Shown here: piece after piece, positions 28,862 to 37,497 of the stretch | How the letters are laid out: every line of letters begins with the position of its first letter | Numbering within the stretch: position 1 is the first letter of the stretch | Virus record (IMG/VR): IMGVR_UViG_3300037117_000306 | Coordinates: 1 to 43,327 of that record | DNA: 43,327 bases | Strand: one strand, 5' to 3' | Source of the DNA: a virus | Program-made: the position numbers and the translations under genes | Notes under the pieces: model-generated | The model's input: only the letters and a program-made list of their open reading frames with translations | Told to the model about the DNA's origin: nothing | Databases searched by the model: none

Positions 28862-29613
28862 TGGAGGCATCGGGTGCCGGACTCGCCGCGAGTGGCGACG
28901 GTGGTAGTCAACAGTCAGACGGCGCAGCCGCCGGAGGTGGGTCGCAGGACGGCCAGGGCCAGCAGCAGGGCCAGTCCCAGCAGGGCCTGACCGATGCGGC
29001 GATCCAGCAGTTCACGGACACACTCAGCGGTGTCTCTGATCAGCAGGAGTCGATGCGTCAGTTCCTGGAGTCTCAGCAGCAGCCTCCCGCTGAGCAGCAG
29101 GAACAGCCAACACCGCCAGACCTGAGCTTTCTCGACGAGAACGCCCCGGGCTTTGACCCCGCTGTCGCTGCTCAGCGACTACAGGAGGTCATGCGGTCAG
29201 AGGCAGGTGCGGAGGCGCAGAAGCAACTCAAGGCCGAACTCGATCCGATTCGAGAGACGGTCAGCAACATGCAGCGCCAGCAGGAGGCCGACACTCTCGT
29301 GGCCGAGTTCCCGGAGCTCGGCAAGGAGGAGACCGCGAAGGCCGTCGTGAGTGCCGCAGAGACACAGGCGGCGATCATGGGAATGCCACAGCTCGCGGCC
29401 AATACCGCGTTCGTGCGGCAGGTGTATCTCGCAGGGCGGGCCACGGAGCTTGCTCAGCAACAGCAGGGCGGCGCCGCGTCGGCGTCAGGAGTAGCAACGC
29501 TCGAGGGTGCCGGCGGGGCGAGTCCCGGCGGTGCGCAGCAGGGCGCAGAGAGAACAGCCGAGTCGATGCAGCAGAAGTGGGCGGGGCGATCGAACGTCCT
29601 CGCCAAGCTGTGA
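28861..29613 (+). CDS. Capsid scaffolding protein, 250 aa
   Basis: Gln-, Gly- and Ala-rich disordered N-terminus (GGSQDGQGQQQGQSQQG), helical middle (FDPAVAAQRLQEVMRSEAGAEAQKQLKAELDPIRETVSNMQRQQEADTLVAEFPELG), and a C-terminal part ending KWAGRSNVLAKL. Composition, length and place directly before the major capsid gene are those of phage scaffolds that guide procapsid assembly and are then removed. No protease gene is adjacent, so scaffold exit without cleavage is likely. Confidence 0.75.
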   Translation: MEASGAGLAASGDGGSQQSDGAAAGGGSQDGQGQQQGQSQQGLTDAAIQQFTDTLSGVSDQQESMRQFLESQQQPPAEQQEQPTPPDLSFLDENAPGFDPAVAAQRLQEVMRSEAGAEAQKQLKAELDPIRETVSNMQRQQEADTLVAEFPELGKEETAKAVVSAAETQAAIMGMPQLAANTAFVRQVYLAGRATELAQQQQGGAASASGVATLEGAGGASPGGAQQGAERTAESMQQKWAGRSNVLAKL

Positions 29614-29645
29614 CGGCCCGCTGACCCTGTTTCGCACATAACTAG

Positions 29646-29665
29646 CCCTCGAAAGGGGTGATCTG
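29646..29665 (+). promoter_or_regulatory. SD of the capsid gene within a small hairpin
   Basis: CCCT (29646-29649), loop CGAA and AGGG (29654-29657) form a 4-bp hairpin that includes part of the SD AAAGGGG, 8 nt before ATG 29666. Possibly a stability element; weak by itself. Confidence 0.3.
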
Positions 29666-30802
29666 ATGGCGACCGTTACGGGCGCACAGACAACCACCAC
29701 GATTCTGAGCAACCAGCTCGCGATCGATATCGGTAAGACGATCTCGCTCCTGGAGCCGGACGCTCAGGTGCTCACCGTCCTGTCCCGCGATGCGGAATCC
29801 CGCGATACTGTCGCGACGAAGTTCCGCTGGCTCGAGGACGAATCCAAGGCCCGCTTCGACACGACCTCGGCCGCAAACGCAACGACGACCTCATTGGAAG
29901 TCGCGGTCGTGCACGGGACGTACTTCCAGCAGTGGGACCAGGTGCTCAACACGCGCACCGGCGAGCAGTACCGCATCGACTCCGTGGCGGGCAACACGCT
30001 CACGGTGACGCGCGGTATCGGCTCAACGGCCACGGCGATCCTCGAAGGCGACGAGCTGTACATCATCGGGACCGCTCAGCCGGAGAACGATACCTCCAAG
30101 GTGGCGCGCTCCAAGACCCCGAGCCTGCTCGAAAACAACACCCAGATCTTCCGCACGCCTTGGGAAATCTCGGGTACGGCGGAAAACGTCGGCTACATGG
30201 TGAACCCGCGCGAGTGGGACCGCCTGGAGCGCAACGCCGCGCTCGAGCACGCGAAGGACATCGAGCTCGCCCTGCTGTTCGGCCGCAAGTCGGCCACGAC
30301 GCCAGGGTCCGCGGAGGACCGCACCACCGGCGGAGTCCTGTCCTTCATCACGTCGAATCAGACGGATGCCGGCGGGACGCTCTCCGAAGCGGAGTTCAAC
30401 GCGTTCATGCTCCAGGTCATGCGGTACAACAGCCGCAAAGAAGCGCTCGCGCTCTGCTCGGGTGTCGGCCTCTCGGCGCTGAACAAGTTCCCCGCCTCCA
30501 AGCAGATCACGAAAAACGAGGAATCGTCCTACGGGATGAACGTGACGCAGTACACGTCACCGTTCGGGACGCTGAAGGTCGTCTACCACAAGCTGATGGA
30601 AGGCGCCAAGTACGGCGGCTACATCATCGTCGTGGACATGGAAGAAGTGGCGTACCGGCCGCTGACGAACCGCGACACGAAAATCCGGCCCAACATCCAG
30701 CCGAACGACCAGGACGGTCGCAAGGACGAGCTGCTCACGGAGTGCGGCTTGGAGTTTGGACAGCAAAGAAAGCACGGGCTTATCAGCGGTATAACCGGAT
30801 AA
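29666..30802 (+). CDS. Major capsid protein (SU10/DUF5309-like), 378 aa
   Basis: HK97-fold capsid subunit of the SU10-like type. Signature stretches are TTILSNQLAIDIGKTISLLEPDAQVLTVLSR near the N-terminus, KFRWLEDESKARFD, then an inserted beta element with TGEQYRIDSVAGNTLTVTRGIGST, TPWEISGTAENVGYMVNPREWDRLERNAALEHAKDIELALLFG, and a C-terminal YHKLMEGAKYGGYIIVVDMEEVAYRPL. SD is AAAGGGG. Two hairpins follow, consistent with separate high-level expression. Confidence 0.88.
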   Translation: MATVTGAQTTTTILSNQLAIDIGKTISLLEPDAQVLTVLSRDAESRDTVATKFRWLEDESKARFDTTSAANATTTSLEVAVVHGTYFQQWDQVLNTRTGEQYRIDSVAGNTLTVTRGIGSTATAILEGDELYIIGTAQPENDTSKVARSKTPSLLENNTQIFRTPWEISGTAENVGYMVNPREWDRLERNAALEHAKDIELALLFGRKSATTPGSAEDRTTGGVLSFITSNQTDAGGTLSEAEFNAFMLQVMRYNSRKEALALCSGVGLSALNKFPASKQITKNEESSYGMNVTQYTSPFGTLKVVYHKLMEGAKYGGYIIVVDMEEVAYRPLTNRDTKIRPNIQPNDQDGRKDELLTECGLEFGQQRKHGLISGITG

Positions 30803-30816
30803 AGATTGTGAGGAAT

Positions 30817-30846
30817 ACCGGACGCGGGCTGCGGCTTGCGTCCGGT
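30817..30846 (+). terminator. Hairpin after the capsid gene
   Basis: ACCGGACGC (30817-30825) pairs perfectly with GCGTCCGGT (30838-30846) around a 12-nt loop, 14 nt after the capsid stop. No T-tract. It could limit transcription into the homing endonuclease gene. Confidence 0.6.
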
Positions 30847-30869
30847 AGACTTCACCTCACTAACAAAGC

Positions 30870-30898
30870 GCCCCCGCACCGTTGACGCGGCCGGGGGC
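30870..30898 (+). terminator. Second hairpin between capsid and HNH genes
   Basis: GCCCCCG (30870-30876) pairs with CGGGGGC (30892-30898) around a 15-nt loop. It ends 7 nt before the SD of the HNH gene. Confidence 0.45.
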
Positions 30899-30921
30899 AT
30901 GGCACAGGAGGTTCAGCTCCA

Positions 30922-31479
30922 ATGCTTCTCGATCGTAACTCGTTCGCCGCAGAGTTCGCCTGTATCCGGGGGTTTGCGGTCATCGGCCCGGACACGGCGA
31001 TCATTCCGCTCGGCCGTGGCCTCATGGGAGCCGGGCACAAGGGGTACCGCCTGACCGATGAGTTCGCTCTCGTCTCCCGCGAGGACGTTCATCTCGGGCG
31101 GTTCTACTGGTCTAAGAGTCGATGGGGGTACGCGCGCCGACGGACGCCCGAGGGTCGCACGATCCTCCTGCACCGCGAGCTGATGGGCTGTGTGCTCGAC
31201 GACGGACTCGTAATCGACCACATCAACCGCGTAAAACTCGACTGTCGCCGCCCGAACCTCCGACTTGTGACGCAGGCGCAGAACGCGCAGAATCAAGGAT
31301 CGAGGGGGCGCACATCGTCGCATCGTGGCGTCTCATTCAAGGCACGCGATGGCAAGTGGGTTGTGAACCACAAGCTCGACGGCAAGCACGTCTACCTTGG
31401 CGCTTACGACGATGAGGAGACAGCGGCCGGGGTTGCCCGTGCGTGGCGCGCGAAACACATGACGCACGCAATGGACTAG
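30922..31479 (+). CDS. HNH homing endonuclease with AP2-like domain, 185 aa
   Basis: HNH motifs are visible: HRELMG (His84), VIDHINR (Asp99-His100, Asn102) and PNLRLVTQAQNAQN (Asn112). Residues 133-180 (SHRGVSFKARDGKWVVNHKLDGKHVYLGAYDDEETAAGVARAWRAKH) form an AP2/ERF-type DNA-binding domain common in these enzymes. Free-standing genes of this kind spread by cutting related phages lacking them, and often sit beside conserved capsid genes. SD AGGAGG (30906-30911) can pair with CTCC just before the ATG, so translation may be damped. Codon use is more mixed than in the neighbours, supporting a later insertion. Confidence 0.85.
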   Translation: MLLDRNSFAAEFACIRGFAVIGPDTAIIPLGRGLMGAGHKGYRLTDEFALVSREDVHLGRFYWSKSRWGYARRRTPEGRTILLHRELMGCVLDDGLVIDHINRVKLDCRRPNLRLVTQAQNAQNQGSRGRTSSHRGVSFKARDGKWVVNHKLDGKHVYLGAYDDEETAAGVARAWRAKHMTHAMD

Positions 31480-31531
31480 CGCTGTCCGCGAGCGCGGGCA
31501 TCATGCGCGCAACCGACAGGAGGAGTGAATC

Positions 31532-32101
31532 GTGTCCGCTGCAACGCTTGAGAAGCCCGCTGAGAAGCTCGCCGCACCGGAGAAGGTCGCGGTGTTCCTG
31601 GCGCGGCGCTCGGGGCTGAAACTCGTCATCAAGCGGGAGCAGCAGCGCAAGGACACCGAAGGCAACGTGGTCGAGACGATCGCGGGTCAGCGGGTTGCGT
31701 TCGTGGACGGGAAACTGCGTGTGCCGCTGAGCGGGACGATGCGCGGCGAGAAAGGCGAAACGCTCAAGGCGCAGGAGGTGCTGAACTTCCTGCTCGGCGA
31801 GGAGGGCGTGCGGCCTGCGCATCCGCTGCTCGGAGACCGCTTCGACGGCTTCTGGCGCCATGAGGAACCGGCTCCCGCACCGACCGCGACCGAACGCGAG
31901 ATGCTCTCGCAGCTCAGCATGGACCTCGACATCGACGGGTTGCAGCGGTTCATCAAGGCCGAGGAGTCTGGCTGGGACCGCGACACGCTGCTCACGGATG
32001 CGCGGAGTGCCCTTGAGCGGGCCGAGAAGATGGCGGAGGAGCGCGCGAAGCTGATCGCCGACGCCGAAGCCCGCGGGGCCGCAGCGAAGCCCAAGGCGTA
32101 G
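31532..32101 (+). CDS. Virion-associated protein, 189 aa
   Basis: GTG start with a strong SD (AGGAGGAGTG). The first 85 residues (VAVFLARRSGLKLVIKREQQRKDTEGNVVETIAGQRVAFVDGKLRVP) form a beta domain known from small proteins after phage capsid genes; the C-terminus is helical (DTLLTDARSALERAEKMAEERAKLIADAEARG). It may be a head-completion or decoration protein. Exact role unknown. Confidence 0.5.
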   Translation: MSAATLEKPAEKLAAPEKVAVFLARRSGLKLVIKREQQRKDTEGNVVETIAGQRVAFVDGKLRVPLSGTMRGEKGETLKAQEVLNFLLGEEGVRPAHPLLGDRFDGFWRHEEPAPAPTATEREMLSQLSMDLDIDGLQRFIKAEESGWDRDTLLTDARSALERAEKMAEERAKLIADAEARGAAAKPKA

Positions 32102-32104
32102 AGC

Positions 32105-32938
32105 ATGGCCCGCGTCCAGCACACCGATGTCATCATCGGCGCGGGTGCTGGCCTAGTCGTCAGCCTGACTAAACACGGGACGACGACGCCGGCAGTCCTG
32201 TGGGCGGACGCGACGAGCGGCACGGAACTGCCGCGGCTCGTCACCAACGAATACGGCTTCTACTCCGTATGGCTGGACGAGGGTGAATATGACGAGTCGG
32301 TCCCGCAGTCGCCGCAGGAGGACCGCGTTCTGTCGATCCTCTCCTACCAGTCGCTGCGTGCCGCCGCTGAAGTCAAAGAAGGGCCGCCTGGGCCAGCGGG
32401 ACCGCGCGGCGAATCCGGCGCAAGCGAAGCACCCGCGACGATCGCTCGGGTTTCGTCCTTCCCGGGGAGTCCAGTCGACGGCGAAGAAGTCGACTATGTC
32501 GCCAGCAGCGGCTCTGGCATCGTGTGGCGCTTTCGCTTTCGCTCAGCCGGGACGACGCATAAATGGGAGTTCATCGGTGGGTCTCCTCTCAGTTCGGCGA
32601 CAGCTGGCGATATCACGACGGCGAGCCCGACCAATGTTGCGCTCACGGGCGGCCCGTCGGTCACGCTCCCGTTCGCCGGTGAATACGCGATTGATCTCTC
32701 GCTCACGATGAATCCGGCGTCCTCCGGCATCGCCCTCGCCACGGCCTTCGTCGGTACTAACGAAACCGGAGCGGTCGCGATGATCGCCGCCGCTAATCAG
32801 AGCATCTTGCGCAGCCAGGTAGGGGTCTACAAAGCTGCGGCCTCCGAAGCGGTCACGATCAAGGTTCGCAACGCCAATAGCATCCTCACCCGCTTCGTAA
32901 ATGCTCGGATCAGCGTAGTTCCGGTCAAGCTCGGCTAA
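32105..32938 (+). CDS. Collagen-like structural protein, 277 aa
   Basis: The N-terminal 75 residues form a beta domain (IIGAGAGLVVSLTKHGTTTPAVLWADATSGTELPRLVTNEYGFYSVWLDEGEYDESV) like those at the start of fibre proteins. Residues 92-105 are a short collagen-like run GPPGPAGPRGESG. A C-terminal beta-sandwich (VALTGGPSVTLPFAGEYAIDLSLTMNPASSGIALATAFVG) follows. Probably a head fibre or decoration protein because it lies among head genes. Confidence 0.6.
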   Translation: MARVQHTDVIIGAGAGLVVSLTKHGTTTPAVLWADATSGTELPRLVTNEYGFYSVWLDEGEYDESVPQSPQEDRVLSILSYQSLRAAAEVKEGPPGPAGPRGESGASEAPATIARVSSFPGSPVDGEEVDYVASSGSGIVWRFRFRSAGTTHKWEFIGGSPLSSATAGDITTASPTNVALTGGPSVTLPFAGEYAIDLSLTMNPASSGIALATAFVGTNETGAVAMIAAANQSILRSQVGVYKAAASEAVTIKVRNANSILTRFVNARISVVPVKLG

Positions 32939-33600
32939 TGCCCTTCGCAGTCGAAACCAGTGTCAAGGTGCAGGGCCTCGTGAACGCGGTGATCGAAGAC
33001 GGCCAATTCGACGTGACCCCGACCCAGGCGTTGCGCTGGCTCAACAGCCGCCAGAAGCAGATGACGGCTCGCTCGGCGTGCTATCGCAAGACGCTCAGCC
33101 TCGGCAATACCGTTGAAGGACAGGCGACATACGCGGTTCCTGCGGACGTCGTGCGGGTGCTGCAGGTGACGGTCGCCGAGTTTCCCTACCCGGAGGTCCG
33201 CCACATCGACTTCACGATGATCGCGAACGGCTGGGAGGTGCTGATCGGCGAAGGCGGCGTGATGGCGCGCGACGACTCCGGTGCGGGCAACGCGCAGATC
33301 CGCATCTCGCCGACTCCTGGCAACGAATCTCAGCCGCTCAGCATCTACGCGATCATGCTCTCGCCCGACTTGGTGCTTGGCGATGACACGACGCTCGTGG
33401 TGCCACCCGACTACTACGACGCGCTGATTGCAGGCGCCATCGGCACGGGTTCGCGCGGGGAAGCCCGCTACGACATTGCGGGCACCGCTGAGACAGCGTT
33501 CGCCGCGTCCTGCGAGGAGCTGAATGTCGCCACGCGCAGGAAGTTCCACGGTCGCGGCCCCGCACGGATCAGGGTGCAGCGGTCCAGGCGATGGCTGTAG
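32938..33600 (+). CDS. Head-to-tail adaptor (gp4/gp11-like), 220 aa
   Basis: ATG overlaps the previous stop (TAATG). The helical start TPTQALRWLNSRQKQMTARSACYRKTLSLG and beta segment QATYAVPADVVRVLQVTV, then YYDALIAGAIGTGSRGEARYDIAGTAETAFAASCEELN, match podovirus adaptor or tail-tube-A proteins that join the portal to the nozzle. It directly precedes the nozzle gene and overlaps it by 10 nt. Confidence 0.75.
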   Translation: MPFAVETSVKVQGLVNAVIEDGQFDVTPTQALRWLNSRQKQMTARSACYRKTLSLGNTVEGQATYAVPADVVRVLQVTVAEFPYPEVRHIDFTMIANGWEVLIGEGGVMARDDSGAGNAQIRISPTPGNESQPLSIYAIMLSPDLVLGDDTTLVVPPDYYDALIAGAIGTGSRGEARYDIAGTAETAFAASCEELNVATRRKFHGRGPARIRVQRSRRWL

Positions 33601-35141
33601 GGCTTGCTCACCAGATCCAAGCTGACTTCTCGGGCGGCATGTTCCGGTCGGGGGCGCCGGAGCGCATCCCCGCAAACGCCGCCTACGACCTGACTAACAC
33701 GCTGCTGACGCGCAACGGTGGCTTCTTCAAGCGCGGCGGTGCGGCGTATCGCGCGACAGCCTTCGGTGCGGGGCTGCGGTTCATCTGGGACGGGTGGCTG
33801 TCCAGCGGGCAGACGACGCTTGTCGCCTCGACGGCTGCGTTCGGCAAGGTCGCCAGCGGCGCTGTCTCGAGCATCGGCGGATCAGGGCTCACGCGCGCGG
33901 GGCGCCCAGCGGTCTACGAAGGCAAGATCTACATGCCCGGCGGCTTCACCTATGACGGGACGAGCGCGAGCGAAGCGGCCGTCGTGGCGCCCTACTACGC
34001 GGTCGTGGCAAACCGTCTGCTCGCCGCCGAGGGGTCGCGCGTCTCGTTCTCGGTGATCGGCAAACCGGCGACGTTCGAAGCGACCGACTTCCACGAGCTC
34101 CCCGGCGGTATCGAAATCCTCGGCGTGGAGGGACTGCGCTCCTCCGCCGCAGTGTTCACGACCTCGGGCGTGTGGGTCATCGGCAACCTTGCGAAAAACC
34201 TCGTCGACGAAACCGGGAACGTCCAGCAGACGCTCGACCTCTACAGCCAAGACCTCGTGCTGTGGGGCTCGGGCGGGATCGCGTCGTGGGAGGGTGCGCT
34301 CGTTGTGCCCGGCACCGAAGCGATCTACCTGCTCTCGCTGGGTGTCAGCTCCGAAAAGGCCAACTCGTTCGTGCGGATCTCCGATTCGATCGTCGACCTC
34401 TATCAGCAGTACGTGCAGGAGGGCTACGCGCCGGGGCAGGCCACCGTCTTCAACAACCACTACCTGCTGCCGATCATCGGCGGCGGCGATGTGGTCGACG
34501 TGCTTGTGTGTCGCCTCGACCTACCGATGAAGGATGGGCACTCGCGGCCGTGGACACACCTGGCGGGCTCCGGCGCCAAGGTCGCGGCGTATGCGACGCG
34601 CGTCACGTCGGGCTTCTCGCGCACGCCCGAACTGCTCGGGGCGCTCTACAGCGCTGCGGACAGCCGCCCCGTGACGCTCTCCTATCTGAGCCCCACGGCA
34701 AGCACGACCACCGACCAGGACGGCACGGTGCCGCGCTGGACGATTACCACCCGCGCCTACCCGACGGGCAACAACGTCCAGAACACCGTGACGAAGCTGA
34801 AGGCCCGCTATCAACTGGCCGGCGCGAGTTCACCGACGATCAGCTGTGCGGTGTCCACGGAATCTCCCGTGCAGCCCGCGGGTGCCGCAACGTGGGGCGC
34901 GGCGAGCTGGGGCGAATTCACCTGGGCGTCTCCTGCCGAACAGGACTTCGACGTGCTCGTGGACCTGACGACCAAACTCCCGCTGCTGGCGCCGGTCGAT
35001 CTTGACGGGCGTAATCCCTACTCTTGGCACCCGAGAAAGAAAGTGCGCTACATACAATTCCGCCTAACCAGCAATGATCCGACATCGCAACTGTCGATCA
35101 CTTCGCTTGAGCTATCGATCAGGGCGCAGGGGAGGACATAG
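33591..35141 (+). CDS. Tail nozzle / stabilisation beta-propeller protein, 516 aa
   Basis: Begins with HQIQADFSGGMFRSGAPERIPANAAYDLTNTLLTRNGGFFKRGGAA, the usual start of podovirus nozzle proteins (P22 gp10/T7 gp12 analogues). Repeating beta segments (VGVSSEKANSFVRISDSIVDLYQQY.., NNHYLLPI..., VDVLVCRLDLPMKDGHSRPWTHL) fit a propeller. The C-terminus is a beta-sandwich (RYIQFRLTSNDPTSQLSITSLELSI). It forms the tail tip channel through which DNA exits. Confidence 0.8.
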   Translation: MAVGLAHQIQADFSGGMFRSGAPERIPANAAYDLTNTLLTRNGGFFKRGGAAYRATAFGAGLRFIWDGWLSSGQTTLVASTAAFGKVASGAVSSIGGSGLTRAGRPAVYEGKIYMPGGFTYDGTSASEAAVVAPYYAVVANRLLAAEGSRVSFSVIGKPATFEATDFHELPGGIEILGVEGLRSSAAVFTTSGVWVIGNLAKNLVDETGNVQQTLDLYSQDLVLWGSGGIASWEGALVVPGTEAIYLLSLGVSSEKANSFVRISDSIVDLYQQYVQEGYAPGQATVFNNHYLLPIIGGGDVVDVLVCRLDLPMKDGHSRPWTHLAGSGAKVAAYATRVTSGFSRTPELLGALYSAADSRPVTLSYLSPTASTTTDQDGTVPRWTITTRAYPTGNNVQNTVTKLKARYQLAGASSPTISCAVSTESPVQPAGAATWGAASWGEFTWASPAEQDFDVLVDLTTKLPLLAPVDLDGRNPYSWHPRKKVRYIQFRLTSNDPTSQLSITSLELSIRAQGRT

Positions 35142-35552
35142 ATGCCGGTTCTGCCCCACAGCTTTCAGGACAACGTCAACCAGATCGCCAGCGGCGTGCA
35201 GGTCGACGAAAACTTCGACGTGCTCAACACGGCGGTCGAGGCGCTTGAATCTGCGGCGAACATCGGTCCTGTCAGCGGGCGTGTCGAACGGGCGCTGAAC
35301 ACACCGATCCTCGCCAGCGGAACGCAGAACATGATCGTCACCGGCGACATCCAGCTTGAACCGACGGGCGGCTTTGGGGTAGGCGTGACGTTCAAGGTGG
35401 GTGCGACGACGGTCTGCGAACTGTTCGCCAACGAAGGCATCGGCCACCCGATCCGCCTGTCGTTCTCCTTCCCGGTGCCAAAGGGTGCTCAGTGGGAAGC
35501 GGTCGCGGGCGCTCACGCGGCTAGCCTGCACTCCTCCTACTGCCCGATCTGA
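35142..35552 (+). CDS. Small tail protein, 136 aa
   Basis: MPVLPHSFQDNVNQIASGVQVDENFDVLNTAVEALES is a short helical lead, typical of connector parts of tail proteins (NxxxxAxQVNxNFxxL). The rest is a beta-sandwich (GTQNMIVTGDIQLEPTGGFGVGVTFKVGATTVC), like head domains of short fibres. It starts right after the nozzle stop and its TGA overlaps the next ATG. Confidence 0.55.
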   Translation: MPVLPHSFQDNVNQIASGVQVDENFDVLNTAVEALESAANIGPVSGRVERALNTPILASGTQNMIVTGDIQLEPTGGFGVGVTFKVGATTVCELFANEGIGHPIRLSFSFPVPKGAQWEAVAGAHAASLHSSYCPI

Positions 35553-36331
35553 TGGCTGGGCCCGGATTCGTCAAGATCGGTGGCAAGGTCGTCGGCGGAC
35601 CCACCGCCGCGAACGTGTATCGCAACGGCGCGACGCCTCCCGGACCGCCCACTCCTTGGACGCCGCCTCCGATCCCCGTGGGCGACTACAACCCGGTTCG
35701 CGATAACGAACTCGCAGAAGGCAAGCTCTCAACAGATCAGGTGCTGACGGGCGACGAACGTCGGCAGACCAACGCCGAAAACGGCTACGCGACGAATCTC
35801 ACGCTCCTGCAGCAGAAGGAAGCCGCGCAAAAGCAGACGGGGCAGGAAACGCTCGCACGGCTCGCGGAAGGCTACAGAAAGCTCGGCACGCGACAGACGG
35901 AAGGAGCCAACGCCGCGGGTGAGTTGCAGGGCGGTGCGCTGCTCGCCTCCGCACTCAAGCGCAACGCCAACGAAGGCGTCACCAAGGGTGCCGACGAACG
36001 CAACCTCTCCGAACAGCTCAAAGCCGACGAAAATCAAAAGGGCCAGATATCGGTTGACGAGTCTCAACTGGTCGGCCCAGGAGGCTCGCTCACCGAAGCG
36101 ATGCAGAACGCCCGCCAGGCGCTACAGCAGCGCGACGAAAGCATAGGGATGGACAAGGGTGTCGAAGCCGCCAAGGAACACGAATACGAAGCGCCGACGG
36201 GACCGCCCAAAGTAGCGGCCGCCGTCCCAGCCCGTAGTGCCTCGCCTGTCGTGAAGCGTCCTCCCGCGAAGTCCGGCGGCAGTGCGCATCCGCTGCTCGC
36301 TGCGGCGAAACGAAGGGGCAGGGGCTGGTAA
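35552..36331 (+). CDS. Internal virion/ejection-type protein A, 259 aa
   Basis: After a Gly/Pro-rich start (TPPGPPTPWTPPPIPVGDYNPVRDNE) comes a long charged helical region of low hydrophobicity (QQKEAAQKQTGQETLARLAEGYRKLGTRQTEG...) and a basic end (AAKRRGRGW). In this position in podoviruses come proteins that are packaged in the head and ejected. GAA codons dominate. Function inferred from position and composition. Ends with TAATG overlap. Confidence 0.5.
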   Translation: MAGPGFVKIGGKVVGGPTAANVYRNGATPPGPPTPWTPPPIPVGDYNPVRDNELAEGKLSTDQVLTGDERRQTNAENGYATNLTLLQQKEAAQKQTGQETLARLAEGYRKLGTRQTEGANAAGELQGGALLASALKRNANEGVTKGADERNLSEQLKADENQKGQISVDESQLVGPGGSLTEAMQNARQALQQRDESIGMDKGVEAAKEHEYEAPTGPPKVAAAVPARSASPVVKRPPAKSGGSAHPLLAAAKRRGRGW

Positions 36332-37497
36332 TGGCTGCTGCACAACAGCAGCGATGGGCGTCTCAGGCCGCTGTCAACGCGCTGCTCCGGACCCAGCCAC
36401 AGCGCGAAGGTCTCGCGGATCTCCAACGTGCGGCTGGGGAAAAGTTCGCGTCCAGTGTCGCTGCGGCCAAGTCCGAGGGAGCGCTGGGGACGCAGGCCGC
36501 GAACGCGGCGATCCCCGCGACTCAGCAGATATTCGCCAGCTCGGCCAAGCAGGGGGAACGGGGCGCGGCGCTGTCCTCTCCGGTGCTCGCGGCTCTCGCT
36601 GCCAATAGCCCGTTCAAGGCTGCGGCGGCCAACGAGCAGTCCGCGGGAACCGAACGGCGTGCCAACACCGAAGCGTCCGCACTCTCCCGCCTGCAGCAGG
36701 AGAAGGTGTCAGCCGCGAACCTGCCCGCGTACGGGCGCCAGGCCGCGCTCGCCCAGCTCGTCAAGGATCTCGGCGGAATCACCGGCAAGCAGGAACAGCT
36801 CAACGCGACCCAGGGTGCGGACGTGCAGTCCGAAATCGACAAGCAGCGGACCGAAGCGAACAAACTCGCGGCAGGGGAAAACGCGTCGAAGCGCAGTGCT
36901 GCAACCTCTACGGCCAACAGCGAACGCAGCGCGGCAACCTCTACGGCGAATAGCCAACGCACGGCGGCCACCTCTACGGCGAACAGCCAACGCACGCAGG
37001 CGACGGCGCAGGGAAAGAACGCCAAGGGGCAGCAGGTCTACAAACCGCTTCCCTCCACCGCTCAACTCAAAGGTGCGGCGACGCTTCGCGAAATCGAACA
37101 CGAAGTGCGCCAAGCGCATCAGGAAAACCACCCCGCGGGGCAGATCCTGCAGGAACTCACCCAAGAACACCCGGCCATCAACCAGCCCAAGATGATTCCC
37201 GAGATCAAGAACGGGAAACCCACGGGCAAGGCGGTGCCGCTGGAAAACAGCAAAAAAGAAGTCCAATACGAAAAGGCACCGGCGCTACCCAAGCGCGACC
37301 AGTTGCTCTCCGAAGCCGCGATCGACTCCGTGCTGAACTACGGGCGCGTGAGTAAGGCGACGCTCGCGAAGCTGCACAAAGCTGGCTACTCGCTTTCCGC
37401 GCTGCAGTTGCAGGGCCCGGTGCCTGCACCGCCGCAGGTGCAGAGCACCGCACCCGGCTCGCGCATCAGCACGGAACGCAACCGCAAGGGCCGCTAA
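36331..37497 (+). CDS. Internal virion/ejection-type protein B with ten-residue repeats, 388 aa
   Basis: Ala/Gln/Ser-rich, helical and with almost no hydrophobic core. Residues about 188-220 are three tandem copies of a ten-residue unit R-S/T-A-A-T-S-T-A-N-S (about 36892-36990, 30-bp units). The middle (QLKGAATLREIEHEVRQAHQEN) and C-terminus (RISTERNRKGR) are charged. Probably packaged with the DNA and ejected as part of a trans-envelope channel, as the T7 gp15-type proteins are. TAATG overlaps join it to both neighbours. Confidence 0.5.
   Translation: MAAAQQQRWASQAAVNALLRTQPQREGLADLQRAAGEKFASSVAAAKSEGALGTQAANAAIPATQQIFASSAKQGERGAALSSPVLAALAANSPFKAAAANEQSAGTERRANTEASALSRLQQEKVSAANLPAYGRQAALAQLVKDLGGITGKQEQLNATQGADVQSEIDKQRTEANKLAAGENASKRSAATSTANSERSAATSTANSQRTAATSTANSQRTQATAQGKNAKGQQVYKPLPSTAQLKGAATLREIEHEVRQAHQENHPAGQILQELTQEHPAINQPKMIPEIKNGKPTGKAVPLENSKKEVQYEKAPALPKRDQLLSEAAIDSVLNYGRVSKATLAKLHKAGYSLSALQLQGPVPAPPQVQSTAPGSRISTERNRKGR
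36892..36990 (+). repeat. Three tandem 30-bp coding repeats
   Basis: The 30-bp unit encodes R-S/T-A-A-T-S-T-A-N-S; three copies differ mainly at codon third positions (GCAACCTCTACGGC recurs). Coding in frame; slippage could change copy number without frameshift. Confidence 0.75.

Noticed and set aside
36892-36990. Regular 30-bp repeats could suggest a CRISPR array
   Set aside because: The units are contiguous, have no spacers and stay in frame within a coding gene.
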